A DNA stretch of 64,000 nt from Akebia trifoliata (taxonomy: Eukaryota; Streptophyta; Magnoliopsida; Ranunculales; Lardizabalaceae), in assembly GCA_017979445.1 (NCBI GenBank), contig CM030708.1, positions 32,740,721-32,804,720 on the forward strand, in the 5' to 3' direction. The translations under genes and the position numbers were made by a program. The notes under the pieces were generated by a model that made no database searches, was not told where the DNA came from, and saw nothing but the letters and a program-made list of their open reading frames with translations. Positions 24,830 to 36,837 of this stretch are shown here, one piece after another; positions within the stretch are counted from its first letter, which is position 1; every line of letters starts with the position of its first letter.

Positions 24830-25510
24830 GACCACATCATCTTCACCCCCTTGGCAAAGAGAAACATTTTCCTTACCAACTTAGAAAAGATTTTAAGGCT
24901 TACCAAGTAGGGTCATTTAACTCAAATGGATTATCACATCAGCAATCCAATCCAAACACCACAGCCCTCTTAAGTTTCTTTTGAGCTTGATCCACCATTT
25001 TGAAAAAGGACGGCTACCAATCTTTCACATAACTCCTAAACTTAAAATTAAAATGCAAAGGTGATTTTTATTTCTTAAAGTTCATAGAATTTTATCCTCT
25101 ACAATCCTGAAAAGCATCGGATCATGTTTCTGGATATCACAAGGTGAGTCGGTGGACAGGACTGTGTTTGGATTGAGAGAAGTGGAGCGAAGACAAACTC
25201 ATTGAGAGAAGAAGAGGAGAAACTCAATTTCTCTCCACCATATTTGGATTGACAGGAGAGAACTTGGGACAACTTTGGAATTTTAAAATATCTTTAAAAA
25301 TATTCAGGGGCAAAGTTGAAATTGTAAAATATTTTAAAAGGGTTTTTCTCTAATTTTGGAGAGAAAGAAAACTAATATTTTTTTCTCTTCTCTCCCCACT
25401 CAATCCAATCATAGCTTAGTGAGGGTGAAACCCTTACTAACTTAGTAAGACTAGTCAGACTCCTTGGCAAAAATTCATGATTGTTCTTTCAAAAGATCTA
25501 TTGTCTTCAA
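24830..25510 (-). repeat. Repeat X, copy 1 (interrupted by MITE M3)
   Basis: In reverse complement it shares long blocks with 36.84-37.33 kb: 'aggattgtagagga', then 'ttaagtttaggagttatgtg', 'tagccgtcc' and 'agagggctgtggtgtttgga', then 'ctgatgtgat' and 'tccatttgag'. The part near 25.15 kb resumes near 25.42 kb ('cttactaacttagtaag') after an inserted M3 element. No coding potential. Confidence 0.75.
25163..25413. mobile_element. MITE, family M3, copy 1
   Basis: Begins 'tgtgtttggattgagagaag' and ends with the near complement 'ccactcaatccaatcata'. It carries 'ggagaaactcaatttctctc' and 'ttttaaaatatctttaaaa'. A second copy lies at 37652-37959. It interrupts repeat X and is therefore younger than that copy. 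Confidence 0.7.
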
Positions 25511-25599
25511 CTTCCCCCAAAATCCTGTATTTTTCTTGAGATTTGATGGTCGAAGGAGGGTAAATTTTTTTATAGAGTTGAAGTGGGTTTCAGGTGAGC

Positions 25600-25770
25600 A
25601 ATAGAGAGTTTTTGGCTAGAGATCGAAGATGAGGGTATTTAGGTCACTTTGTATTAGTCTATCAAACAAGATAGAGGTCAAGGGAGTTATCTCATAATTT
25701 CACAATATAGGGGCATATCAAATATTCACCAAAACCCGGAGGCGTACATCTAAATTACACTTTTTCGTGT
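25600..25770 (+). repeat. Dispersed repeat family R1, copy 5
   Basis: 'gatgagggtatttaggtcac', 'tcaaacaagatagaggtcaa' and 'aaatattcaccaaaacccgg' mark an R1 copy ending about 160 bp before the Yip1 start codon, so it probably abuts or forms part of the promoter. Confidence 0.65.
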
Positions 25771-25930
25771 TTTATGTCCTAACTCCCAAGTGCTATTTGC
25801 TTACGTACTTACATTACATATGGCCCAAAGAAAACATTAGACAGAGAAAAGGAGATCTGTTGAGCAGAAGAGAAGGAATAAGCAGAATAAGAGAGAGGTT
25901 TTTGCGAGAGATTATCTTTCGAGGTTAAAG

Positions 25931-28900
25931 ATGATGTCGAGCGGTTACACCAGTCTCGACAAGCAGAACGTCTCCGGATCTGTTCCTGTAAATCTCTTTC
26001 ATTTTCTATTAATCTATATATGTTTCTGTTATAAATCTTCAGATCTCACACACTGATCTCCTCAATTTTGCAGTCTGTCTCAGATCCAGCTCATGTAGCA
26101 GTCAAATTCTCTGGTTAGGATCTCGAATCTCCTTTCTTGATTGTTTCTTTGCTTGTTTATAACACGTTTAATTAGATTTTGATTTTTTAGGGATTCATTT
26201 CGGTTGATTTATGATTTACAGAGTCGAATCTTCAAACCTTTCCCCCATCCGAAACTCAAGGGAAAATCTCTGGTGGATATCGTCCTCCGCGCGATGCTGA
26301 TGGTAAATTTCTTTCTTTGATTATGTATATGGGAAGATAAGAGTTTGACTTTGAGAGATTTAGGTCAAAACTAAGAGAAATATTTAATTATTGTTTTGAT
26401 ATTGATTATTTATCTTGAACAGTTTAGATTTTCTGGTAGTGAGGTTCAATTGGTTTCTTAATCTTGCTCCAAGATAGGGAACACCAAGTTCAGATCTTTT
26501 AATATTTTTTTGTGATGCTGGCCGCGATTAATTTAATTTTTGTGGTCTTCGATTGTAATTTCACTGTTTAGGACGCTTTCTTGGTTATCTGTATGTGTTA
26601 GGGTTCACATTCTAACAAGATCAGTAACTCAAACTTGCAACCCAAGATCCCATCCACTCAACAATACTATGGATTTTGATTGTCATTAAGATGGATCAAT
26701 GTGAAGCTCATAATTTATCCAAAACAACTACTACCTTGTACTGAAAGTCTGAAACGGTTTAAATCTCCTAAATCCTAATCACATTAGAATGGAAACTATT
26801 TAACTCCCGTGATTCGTCCCTTTGGAGGCTTAGTGTGGAGTTGATAAACTCCAAACCTATGAGGGTCACATTGCTATGCATTTGCACCAAGTGAGGGAAC
26901 TTTGTGGAGTTTGACAAACTTTGCCACACCTACTCATCATTTGGTATTCGGAATTATTTATAAGGTTTTACTAAAGAATTACGTAATTGCAGCCTTTATG
27001 ATCATTATTAGTCACTAATATATGTCTGTCATCCATATATAGTATACTTTACAAAAAGATTAATTCAATTTGAATGCTTCGTAGATTCATTCTCAAAACC
27101 AGTTCCTGGTGGTAGTTCTGATGAACCTCAGCAAGGTGGTTGGATGCGAACATTCACAATTGCAGCTTACAAGTCATACTTTGATGTAGACACGTCAGAT
27201 GTCTTAGAGAGGATTAAAGATTCACTCATCCCATTTAAAGGAAGCTTTTCTGAAAAGACTGCTAGCAACCCAGATTTGTGAGTTGTCTTTTTATGGTTGT
27301 TTATTAAAATATTTACGTGTCGAACATTGTTTTTTCATTAGATTTTTCATGCTTAAAGATTAGCAATTTATGATTTTATGTATAGAGGAATTATAAGAAG
27401 CCTGATGTTGAAATTGCATTTCTTCTTCATATGATTTCTGATTGTCATTTTTATTTGTAAGAGAATTCCGTAAATAAATCCCAAAAGAAGTAAGGAAGGG
27501 AGGGATTTCCTTCAAAAGAAATACATTCGAAATATCAAAATACAAAATACAGTCATGACAGAAGCAAAGTCAAATACGTCAACAACAAATTAAGGAGCTC
27601 CAGTTGTCAATAAACTCCTGCACCTTCAAATCCTTAAATCTTTATATTGACGTCAAATCTGTAATATAAGCTCCAGTGGTCTTTCCCATGGTACTTTTTG
27701 TCAAAGATCTGGGAGTTGCATTCCTTTCAAATGCCCCAAACTCCATAACCGGCAATTTTTGTGCCCTAGAGATATTTACATGACCATGAAGCCAACATTG
27801 TTAAGGGCGCAAGGCACACTTAAGAAGCTAAGACCTCTTGGCATCTGAGGTGCAAAGTGAGGCACTTCAAAAGCACTACATATTCATTTATCTCTCTATC
27901 TGTCAAGTTTCTAAAATGGCCCGAACACAAATAAATCTTGTTGTTACTTAGTTATTGGTAGCATTTGTTCACCATAATTTAGAGAGTGATCCTCTAAAGA
28001 CATGGAGACATTGAAAAACTTTCCCACCCCACACCATCTTGAACAATTGAGCTTTCTTTAACCAATAAACATTTACCATATGTTGTTTCATAACCCTGTC
28101 ATTGATCCATTTCTAATGGTCATTCATTGTAAATAAGACATAATGCCTTTCATAATTTTTATTTATGATAACTTTACAAAATGAAAAATCCTAGTACATT
28201 CAATATGAAGGCACTAATTTTTTTTATTGGAGTTGGGTTGTCTTTCTTTCTTGTACAGATTTCTGTTTTCTCCTTTAATATTAGTATATAAATACGTACA
28301 CTAAAAAGATTTCTTGATATTAGTCAACCTGCTTCTGATGTTGGAACTAAAATAAGCAAATTTAGTCAGATTGAATAATCAATGACGCCATTTTCCCTTT
28401 TACCTATCTGTACGGGCATCTAGCATGTCCACATAATTTTATTACTTATTTTTGTTATTTGGAGTGAACCAGATAACATTGTTTCATATCACAATGCATG
28501 AGAAATTTGTATTTAACAGTTGAAGCATGAACTGATGCAGGGTTGCACTTTAGATACAGAAAATGTTCTTGCATTTTATACTTAAATGAGAAGAACAATC
28601 AGAGTCTTTCTCATAAAAACATTTTTCTCTGCTTTGTATCATCTCTTTACAATCTTTGGGGCTCCATTAATTCTGTGAAGTTCTTGAAGTCTTTTTAATT
28701 ATTTTTGCTCAAGGCTATTATCTTAATTTTCACTAAAACTTCTGAGCAGGTATGGGCCATTCTGGATATGCACTACCTTAATATTTGTAGCGGCATCAAT
28801 CGGCACTTTTGTCACATACCTGGCACACAAGTTGCAGAAGAAAGAGTGGGACTATGACATAAACATGATCACTTGGTCAGCTGGTTTGTTCTATGGCTAT

Positions 28901-30065
28901 GTCATCATTGTTCCTTTTGCCTTGTTTCTTCTCCTTAAATACTTCTCTGCACCATCTGGTCTCGTCCAGCTATGGTGTCTATATGGATACTCCCTCTTTG
29001 TCTTCATTCCTGCCTCGGTAAGTTCTTAACAGTTTCAGCTTTTCCACTCTTTGCTCAGCTTACATGATCAATTTTTGAAGAAATCTTACGTTATTGATAA
29101 ATCCTGACAAAATTGCCTGGTCAACAATGTCACTGAGATATGGATTATGAATAAAGGGCTATGGATTATGAATAAAGGACCTTGGTATTGCCAAGCACAT
29201 TAAATGCGTTTCAGGCAAATACAGTGATTCTTTATTGGCTTAAATGTATGAAAGCGACCCTGAAATTCATTTCATGATGTTTGGCAATATAAACAAATAT
29301 GCCTAACAATATCGACACCCTTAAAAGAATACTTGCTCTGTGGTTGTTGGGGATGAGGAGAGGGCTCCCTTGCTGCCCATGCCAAACATGTGGCATATGT
29401 GTAAAGGTGTGTCTGTCGCGGTTAACCCACCACTCGGTGAATCGAACCTGATCGTCTCTTATGCCCTAGATTTGACTCAAACAGATCACCCTAACTAATA
29501 TGATCTGCTGATTTGCTGAGATATTTGGCATCTTTATCTCATCATTTTACATTGGTCTTGTTTGTGGGCTGGTCTTCTCGACCACTCTCCTTTTTTCCTT
29601 TTTTTTTTTAATGAAATTTACTTATCCAATGAGTCACTTTTGTTCCAAGAGTGGGTCTTAACTGGACCCATGGGCTGGTAGATCTAAATCATGTTGAAAT
29701 TGGACGGCAAGGAGGTTGTCTTCATAAATTACAATATTTTAAATCTCGCTGCAGATTCATAGTATACTGATCTTAAAATAAAAATAAAATAAAATTATGG
29801 GGGGATTTGTTGGATTGCGCATTGACTTACTGAAATTCTTATTAAACTTGGTTTGCAGTGCCTGTCTGTGATTCCCGTGGAAGTGTTTAGGTGGGTTGTT
29901 GCAGGTGTTGCGGGGTTCATGTCAGCAACCTTTGTTGCCCTAAATCTACGAGCACATATCGTGTCTGCAGGTGAAAGGTGGTTCTTGATTGTTGTCGGTA
30001 TCTTTGTATTGCAGCTGGCTTTGGCCGTCGTACTGAAGCTCTATTTGTTCACGGTAACAGTATAA
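25931..30065 (+). CDS. Yip1-domain integral membrane protein (YIPF1/2-like)
   Basis: A polytopic Golgi/ER-Golgi protein of the Yip1 family, whose members bind Rab GTPases and act in vesicle traffic. Exons: 25931-25987, 26074-26113, 26222-26302, 27085-27277, 28750-29017, 29859-30065. All are GT-AG and in phase, 846 nt, 281 aa. The N-terminal half is soluble and low-complexity, with GGWMRTFTIAAYKSYFDVDT before the first membrane segment. The C-terminal half has about five hydrophobic spans, including TLIFVAASIGTFVTYLAH, WSAGLFYGYVIIVPFALFLL, LWCLYGYSLFVFIPAS and FLIVVGIFVLQLALAVVLKL. The start is the first of two adjacent ATGs; the second would remove one residue. Intron 5 holds a short LINE-tail relic. 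The gene is convergent with the seryl-tRNA synthetase gene. Confidence 0.92.
29550..29630 (+). mobile_element. Relic of a LINE 3' end in a Yip1 intron
   Basis: 'gggctggtcttctcgaccac' followed by T-rich sequence and 'aatgaaatttacttatcc' resembles the 3' UTR of the LINE copies ending at 20342 and 56931 ('ggttggtctcctcgacc', 'gttggtcttctcgacca'). Very short, and the 5' limit is not visible. Confidence 0.45.
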
Positions 30066-31730
30066 GAACACATGAAAATTGTCAACATGTATGAGAGAAA
30101 AGAGAGCTTTTTGGTATCTTTGTCACTTAGTTCCCGTTGTCAAAGATATAATGGAGGGTTCCTGAGTACTGGGTAAAAAATATTCCTTCATTTTTGGTAT
30201 AATTCATTGTCAATGATAGAAAACCCACTTATTATGAACATTGCTCATGTTGCAAAATATTCCAAGTATCATTCCTGTGTTTCTTAATTTTTCCCAATTG
30301 AAAATCATTTAGTTTGCACTGTGACTTATGCCACGACCCCAAAGAGATATGGGCTGTACCACTAAAACCTGGTATTTTTTTTTTTTTTGGTGTATTGGTC
30401 ATCTCGGAGTGTATTTGAAAGTTGAATCATTGTTTCATGGATTGGTGGTTGTCGCCCAGTCTATAATAGGGATTTGACAAGGGATTGCCTAATGGTGATA
30501 ACAGTTAACAATACAAACCGTCTAAGGCCCCTTTCTCCAATCAAAACCCACAATCCCACGTTGAAATTTAAAGTCTGAAATCTGAATTGCTTCCATGAAA
30601 GAATACTAACAAATGAACTAATTCTTACCTGTTTTGGTCTACTTGCTCTCATTTATGAACTAATTGGGTATTTTTAACATAAATACATACACCCCTTTGA
30701 CGGTGATTTGAAAACCCTTGATTTTCTATATTCGCAATTATTTCCAAAAATAACACTTTTATTTTTTTATTTTTTGATAAAAAAAAAACAACTTTATATT
30801 ACTTGCCACGTGAGGTTAAAAATTCATAATACTTTTATTTTATTTGTTTGATTGATGATTTAGAAAACGTAAGGTGGATGGAATATTGTAATCAACCAAA
30901 TCTGTGGTGAACTTCAACTTAGCATCGTAATACACAAGTTATAGACTTGTAGAAAAGGAGGCTTATGATTAAAAATAATTGATCGTTCTTGGCAAAAAGT
31001 GCATTTTGATCATTTTCCATTAGGCTCTGGTAGAAGGCTTTATCCTCAATCAGCATGTCATCCGTTTGAAAGCACTCCTAGGAATATTAAATATTTATTC
31101 AAACATGTCAAAATTTCCCCGAAAGAGAATTGTAAGCTTTGAATTAATGTCAGTACACAAAGATAAGGGATGGATGGTAATGTTAATAAGTAAGATCTGT
31201 GAAGTTTACCAACCAAAAAAAAAAAAAAAAGTTATTATCCATGGATCTATCAAATGTCTGCCAAGTACAGTTCACTGCATTCATACTTGAATTGGAAAAA
31301 CTAAATATACTGGATATTTAAATCTGTTAAACATGAATATAAGAGCGCTTCGCAACATTGGCAAACTCCACATAACTGTGGTTTATAACAGTCATTATTC
31401 GAAGGAAAAAAAAAAACTTGAAAATGGCATCAATATTGAAAAGTTGCAAAATCTTCGGTGACAATCACAATCCATCACCATGCAAACATCATTTATGAAA
31501 TTCACTCCAAACTCCCAAGAGTTGAATTAAAAGAAAGGGATCACAACATATAATTTAACCTAGTTTTCTGCAATACAGCAATAAGTATCCAAAGTTTGGG
31601 TTGGCATGGCAGGCACACCTGATTTTTCAAAGGTGGCGTAAATTAAGCTCAACCGTCCCACACACAACAATTTTAATTAGAATCTATGAAGTAAAATATG
31701 GTCGTGTTCCCATTTTCAGTTTTCAGATAT
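30066..31730. other. Intergenic region between convergent genes
   Basis: Both flanking genes end here, so it should contain two 3' UTRs. It has T- and A-rich runs (for example A-run 31208-31226) and no convincing coding exon. Short frames (30461-30652, 31066-31290) are not supported by splice signals or family resemblance. Confidence 0.5.
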
Positions 31731-34700
31731 TTAAGCTTTTGATTTCTTTCCTTTGACTTCTGTGGCAGGGCTGGTTTGGAATGGAAGGAAGGTGATACCA
31801 CCGATGAAGGGTTGTAAAACTGCTGGAATTTCAACACCATCTTCCTTCTGGTAATTCTCAAGGATACAGCAAATGGTCCTCTCCGTTGCTGTCAGGGTAG
31901 AGTTCAATAAGTGAACATATTGCTTCACCTGTTCATTACTCTGCAACAACCAAAACCAATAAAAACTTATTGACACCTATAAAATTGCAGAAATTACGAT
32001 ATCTGGTCATGCTTTTGGATGTATTAGTTGACCGAGAAGCATATTTTTTTGATCTTGTACATAATTAGAACTCTTACCTTTTTCTGCCCATATCGAATTT
32101 CTAATCTTCTGGACTGGTAGTCTGTACAGTTCGAACAGGACACTAGCTCTCTGTATGTCTTTGACGCAGGAAACCAACCTTCCAAATCATACTTCTTCGC
32201 GGCTGCATCATTTAAAGCACCCGAAACAATAGCCACAACGTGATACGGAATGTTGAGCTGTAATAACAGAGAAATATTTAAATCAGACAACTTCAAATAG
32301 AATTAATGAAAGACAGAAAATGAGAGCTTATATAAAGTTTCTGAGAAAGATTCCCGTACCTCCTTGTAGAATTCTTCCGAATTATTGATCATTTCCTCGT
32401 GCATTTCCCAAGAGTCGCAACCATTTGGGCTGGTGAGACAGAACTGTTCCACCTTCTCAAATTGATGGACTCGGAAAATGCCCAGAGTATCTCGACCATG
32501 TGAACCAGCTTCTTTACGAAAACAGGTCGAATATCCAGCATATCTGGCAAAACATCCAATGCACATTAACAACCATTGTTCTTTAGTTAAGATAATGGGT
32601 TTCAAGGATAAACCATAACCTTATAGGTAGCTGTGACGGATGGACCCAATCATCTAGATGATAAGCACACAATGGCTGTTCAGCTGTAGCAATCAGATAC
32701 TTATCATCTCCCTCGCCAGTAACCTGTTAAACACCAAATTCTTTCAACCATGCCATGTTGTCCTCTGTAGAGCCAGTTTGGGGTAAAATATTTGTGTAAT
32801 CAAAGCTCGTCTCTTTCTTCAAAATAATTTGCAAATTACTATACTTTTTCAAGAACTTTATTATTATTGGACAATCTCTGACCACCAGGAAATATGAAGA
32901 TAGGACCAAAATCTAGTTAAGGTGCAAATAATCCTCTTTCCAATAACTAATATCAAACAAAAAGTCTTGATTAGAAGCGAAAAAAAAGGTTACTGGGAAG
33001 TCCATGGGAATTTCTTAAACAATAAATGGTCAGATCGGAATATATGTAATTGATTTCTAGGTGTATCTGAGATAGAAATTGGCCACTGAGGAAACTCTAC
33101 TACGTTATGACCACTATAAAAAGCACCACAATTAGCAGGGGCAGACAGGGATGAAGACCAATCCCTCTTTTTTTACTATTATTTATGATGTATCAATCCA
33201 TCAACAGAAATTGCCAGCTTCGACAGTTCTAGATAGAATGTAGAGTCCAAAATAGAAGGAAGAACTTAAAGGATCTCACATCTCAGATCGTACCAAGATT
33301 AAGTAAGAGATATTGACTTAAATCTACAATGCCACAAGGGATCTAGACACAAAATAGGCAACTGCCAAGAGTCCTAGGGAGAATCTGATGCAGCACAATC
33401 TTGAGAAACATCAATGGACATGTAAGAGGTTGCCAGCTCCATGTGAGAATTGTAGGACTGGAATGGACTTGGGAAAAATCTATAAATAGGGGCCAGATTT
33501 TCTAACCGATCATCACCATCATCAAATTTTTTATTTTTTTTGATATCCAAAATTTTATTAATAATCATCATCATTATCACATTTTTAGGATAAACTTTGA
33601 TGATAATGATCATCACCATCACCATCATCATCATCAAAGCTTTATCCTAAAAATGTGGGTCAAATGAATCAATGAGTGGATACTTTGCTTAGTTCAAGAA
33701 AGGTAAGAAGATGATCCATTGTGAACTCTAAGTTGGCTTCACAACCAAAGAGTCGTTGGTTCTAATTTGCATAAAAAACAGCAGAGACTTTGAGAAAGTA
33801 AACAGTGCTGGAATGACTCTTGGCTCTGTATTCTAGATTCCCAGACAGTTCAAAATGAATGGCATAAAACTCTTTACATCAAACAATCCCATTTGTCGGT
33901 TGATCATTACTTGGCAATGGTGCTTAGGAGGCTCATACTTTCCATCCCACCACGCTCTCCAAGTATTCTTGCATTGAAATGATGAGTGGGCCATTATCAT
34001 CCATATTCAACATCTCAGAATAACCTTTTTTTATGGGCTAGCAGGACTTGAATCCACAACCTCAAAGTTGCTTTGCAAAGTGTCAAACCAACTGAGCTAT
34101 GGATCTAAGCCCAACAGCACAGTACAACTTACATGCTTATATAAGTTTATATAAAAAAATTAAAAAATTATGCTTGTATTAACATCCTGAAAAACTTTGA
34201 TTCTTCATTATTCTAAAATACCAAACAGGTATTTGAAATTCCAAAATTTTACCTTGTAAAGTTCTTCATCGAATTGAGCTAGTTGAGCACATTTTGCCAT
34301 AATATCTTTTCTCATAAAGAATGGAGTCTGCAATAATGTATAGTTCCGTTTTGCCAAAAATGCAAAGCCAAAGTTTATTAGTGCCTGATTAAGAAGTACA
34401 CCAGCTCCTTTCAAGTAGTAACCTCTTCCTCCAGCTACATTAGCACCTACATATATCGATAATTTGTATACAATATCATTCAAACGAGGTATATAATCAC
34501 GGTATTGTACAATCATTTCAAACATTATTGAACTACTCAGCTTCTGAATTTCTAACATGTAATTTTTTTTCTAGAAAGGAAAACAAAAAAAGAAGCAAAG
34601 AATCACACAAGAGTTAAGAGTACGATTTTACAATAGTGCAAGGACTTTAATCAGAACAAACAAAAAATGTTAACCTCCAACCTAATTGTAGATTGATAAC

Positions 34701-36681
34701 AACTGAAAAAAAAAAATCCAATTAAGGCTGAAATACAATATAGGTCTACAAATCCTAATAATGATCAGATCAAATCATACGTTTGGTGTAACCACTATAA
34801 ACATTGTCAAAACAAACAAAAGTACATCAATAGATAATAAGAAACAATAAACTTCTACTCACCACATCCAGACATCAATGTAATGATAGCCTTCTAAAGA
34901 TGGCAAACTCACACGCTTCCTGCTCTAACTAGTAGTAATTTCCCAAATGTTGGTCTTACATCAAAACAAAATTTCTGTAAGGACGTATAACACTCAACCC
35001 TTTGTAGGTTTTGTTCCAAGCCGTAGCACAAAGTCTTTTTTCTAATCCTGAAAGCGCCTAAGATATGATATAGTTAGCTGTTGTTCTTCATTGACCAAAT
35101 CTTTTTTTTTTTTTTTTTAACTTCTACCGTCTTACATTGTAGGCTAAGACCATTTTTATATAAATAGTATGACACTCTAAAAACATAGACATTTAGCACA
35201 TAAGAAGAACGGGTAAATCCAGAAATAACACCACTTAATCATTGTTATTAGCATCCCTCGCCATTTTAATGGGGTACCTTGTAGCAATTCCTCACAAGGA
35301 TTTCCCTGAGCCGGATGAAAAAATTGATTTTAGGTCCCATGCTCAAAAGAAAGCACTTATAATACAACTCAGAGCAGTCCACCACATGGTTTCAAATGTC
35401 GCCCGAGTTGTCTCGGTATCGTCCACCAACACCAACGAGACGAGTTGAGAAGTCATCTCAAAGACATGGTTTGCTCTAATTCTAAGGCCTTTTTTAAAAT
35501 CTCGTCAGAGACGACTCGGTCTAGTTCATAAACGGGTTTTAAAACCATGGTCCACCACTAACATTTGAAGATACAATAACTTATCCAAAAAAAAAATACT
35601 GGGATCATGAAGCTCACAAATGCCATTTCCAATTTACACAAGATCACAAATTGTATATCGGGCTGATTATTGGTAGAGATAAGAGAAACAATTGCAATAT
35701 GGATACTCTGTACAAATCAAACTTCATGTCCAGTCATTAATATAATGAAACTTATAACAAAACAAACGATTGGTCAAAGCTTATTTTATAAAATGTTCAC
35801 AATCTCAGTTCTATCTTCCAGTATGACATGTAGGGGTAAAAAGCGACTTGGCTCATCTAAAAAGGTGTTCACTTCACATACCTTTTTTCAAATCAGCAAT
35901 TCCAAGGAGCTCAACAAGTTCAACATGATTTCTCAATTTTGTTTCTGCCCGTTTCTCTCCCCAAGTTCGGATTATGGCATTGTTTGCCTGAAAAATAACA
36001 GAACAAATTGCAAAAACAGGGGGAAAAATGTCCATTTCAATTGAATTTGGTGTTTATTCAGATAATAAATCGGTGATCCAACCCTATCTTAAATTTCTTC
36101 ACTAAAACAATTACTATATTGGATTTTCTACCTCATCGTTGCTGACGGGGACTGAATCGTGTACGAGGTTTCCAATAGTCTCCAGTTTCAAATATAATGC
36201 CGCTTTCGCATCTTGAACTTCAGCATCTTTCTTCGCCGTACACTGTTTGTTCTCATCCGTATTCTTTATCATCTCTGTTGCATCCTCACCCGCCTTGCAA
36301 ATCAAACAACGCCAATTCAGTTCTAGAACCATTAAAAACCCTAGAAATCAACTCCAAAACCCTAAAAAACACTAGATCAAAATTACTCACAATCTTAAGC
36401 CGAGCAACTTCCTTGTTAATCTTGTTGAAATCTTTCCGCAGATTATCAAGCTCGAATTGACCTGAACAATTAATATCTAAATCAGCATAAATCTAAAGTT
36501 ACAGGGTCCATAAAGAGATGAGATCGAAATCCTAATTTTGAAACTTACGTTGCCTCCATTCCTTGTCAAGGCGGATGATTTCATCGACGATCTCAACATT
36601 TGCGAATCTTCGACGCTGAGATTCGCGGATGAGTTCGGGATTGTTGCCTTTGTCTTCTCTGAAGAGATTGATGTCCAACAT
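31731..36681 (-). CDS. SerRS: Seryl-tRNA synthetase, cytosolic type
   Basis: A class II aminoacyl-tRNA synthetase charging tRNA-Ser with serine. Exons, minus strand: 36681-36549, 36461-36391, 36293-36132, 35987-35882, 34446-34253, 32723-32620, 32543-32360, 32257-32078, 31940-31731. All are GT-AG and in phase, 1,344 nt, 447 aa, against about 451 in Arabidopsis. The N-terminus [20 protein letters not shown] leads into the two-helix coiled-coil tRNA-binding arm (about residues 30-110). The catalytic domain has [20 protein letters not shown], motif 2 in [38 protein letters not shown] and motif 3 in [18 protein letters not shown]. The C-terminus KGKKSKA is the lysine-rich tail of the cytosolic enzyme. 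No transit peptide precedes the family start, which argues against an organellar form. A SINE and a MITE lie in introns. Confidence 0.96.
34024..34112 (-). mobile_element. tRNA-derived SINE, copy 1, in a SerRS intron
   Basis: On the minus strand it reads 'gggcttagatccatagctca', then 'gttggtttgaca', with 'gattcaagtcct' further on. The A-box-like TAGCTCAGTTGG and B-box-like GATTCAAGTCC are 45 nt apart, the tRNA spacing. It ends 'gcccataaaaaaagg'. It is about 80% identical to the copy at 54042-54138. The direct flanks show only a weak possible duplication. Confidence 0.75.
35385..35549. mobile_element. Non-autonomous hAT-like MITE, family M1 (165 bp), perfect TSD
   Basis: Ends 'catggtttcaaatgtcgccc' and 'acgggttttaaaaccatg' are inverted repeats. 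The flanking 8-mers 'gtccacca' at 35377-35384 and 35550-35557 are identical, the signature of hAT transposition. The interior has 'gagttgtctcggtatcgtcc' and 'gacgactcgg' motifs shared with larger M1 copies. It lies in the SerRS intron between exons 35882 and 34446. Confidence 0.92.
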
Positions 36682-36837
36682 TCTTCTTCGAGGCGAAGAA
36701 TTAGAAATCTAAAGATCGAAGAAGAAGAAGAAGGAGAAGAAGATGGCGGAAACAAACAAGAAAGAGACCCCTGAAACCCTAATTCACAGACAAAACCCTA
36801 TTATCGTATTTAAAACGTAGAATCTCTTTAGTTTTTG
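36682..36837 (-). promoter_or_regulatory. SerRS 5' UTR and proximal promoter with telo-box
   Basis: On the plus strand AAACCCTAA occurs at 36774-36782, followed by 'aaaaccctat' near 36792. These are telo-box-type motifs, which are enriched in plant genes for translation components. A purine-rich (plus-strand GAA) stretch at 36716-36745 lies just upstream of the ATG and is probably 5' UTR. 'cgtatttaaaacg' near 36806-36818 could supply a TATA-like element. Confidence 0.55.

Noticed and set aside
34024..34112. Possible functional tRNA gene
   Set aside because: A and B boxes are present, but no acceptor stem pairs at the two ends, the sequence is followed by an A-rich tail, and a second copy has a retroposition-type duplication. 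A SINE fits better.
36538..36774. 78-codon plus-strand frame rich in Glu over SerRS exon 1
   Set aside because: Antisense of the SerRS first exon and its purine-rich leader.
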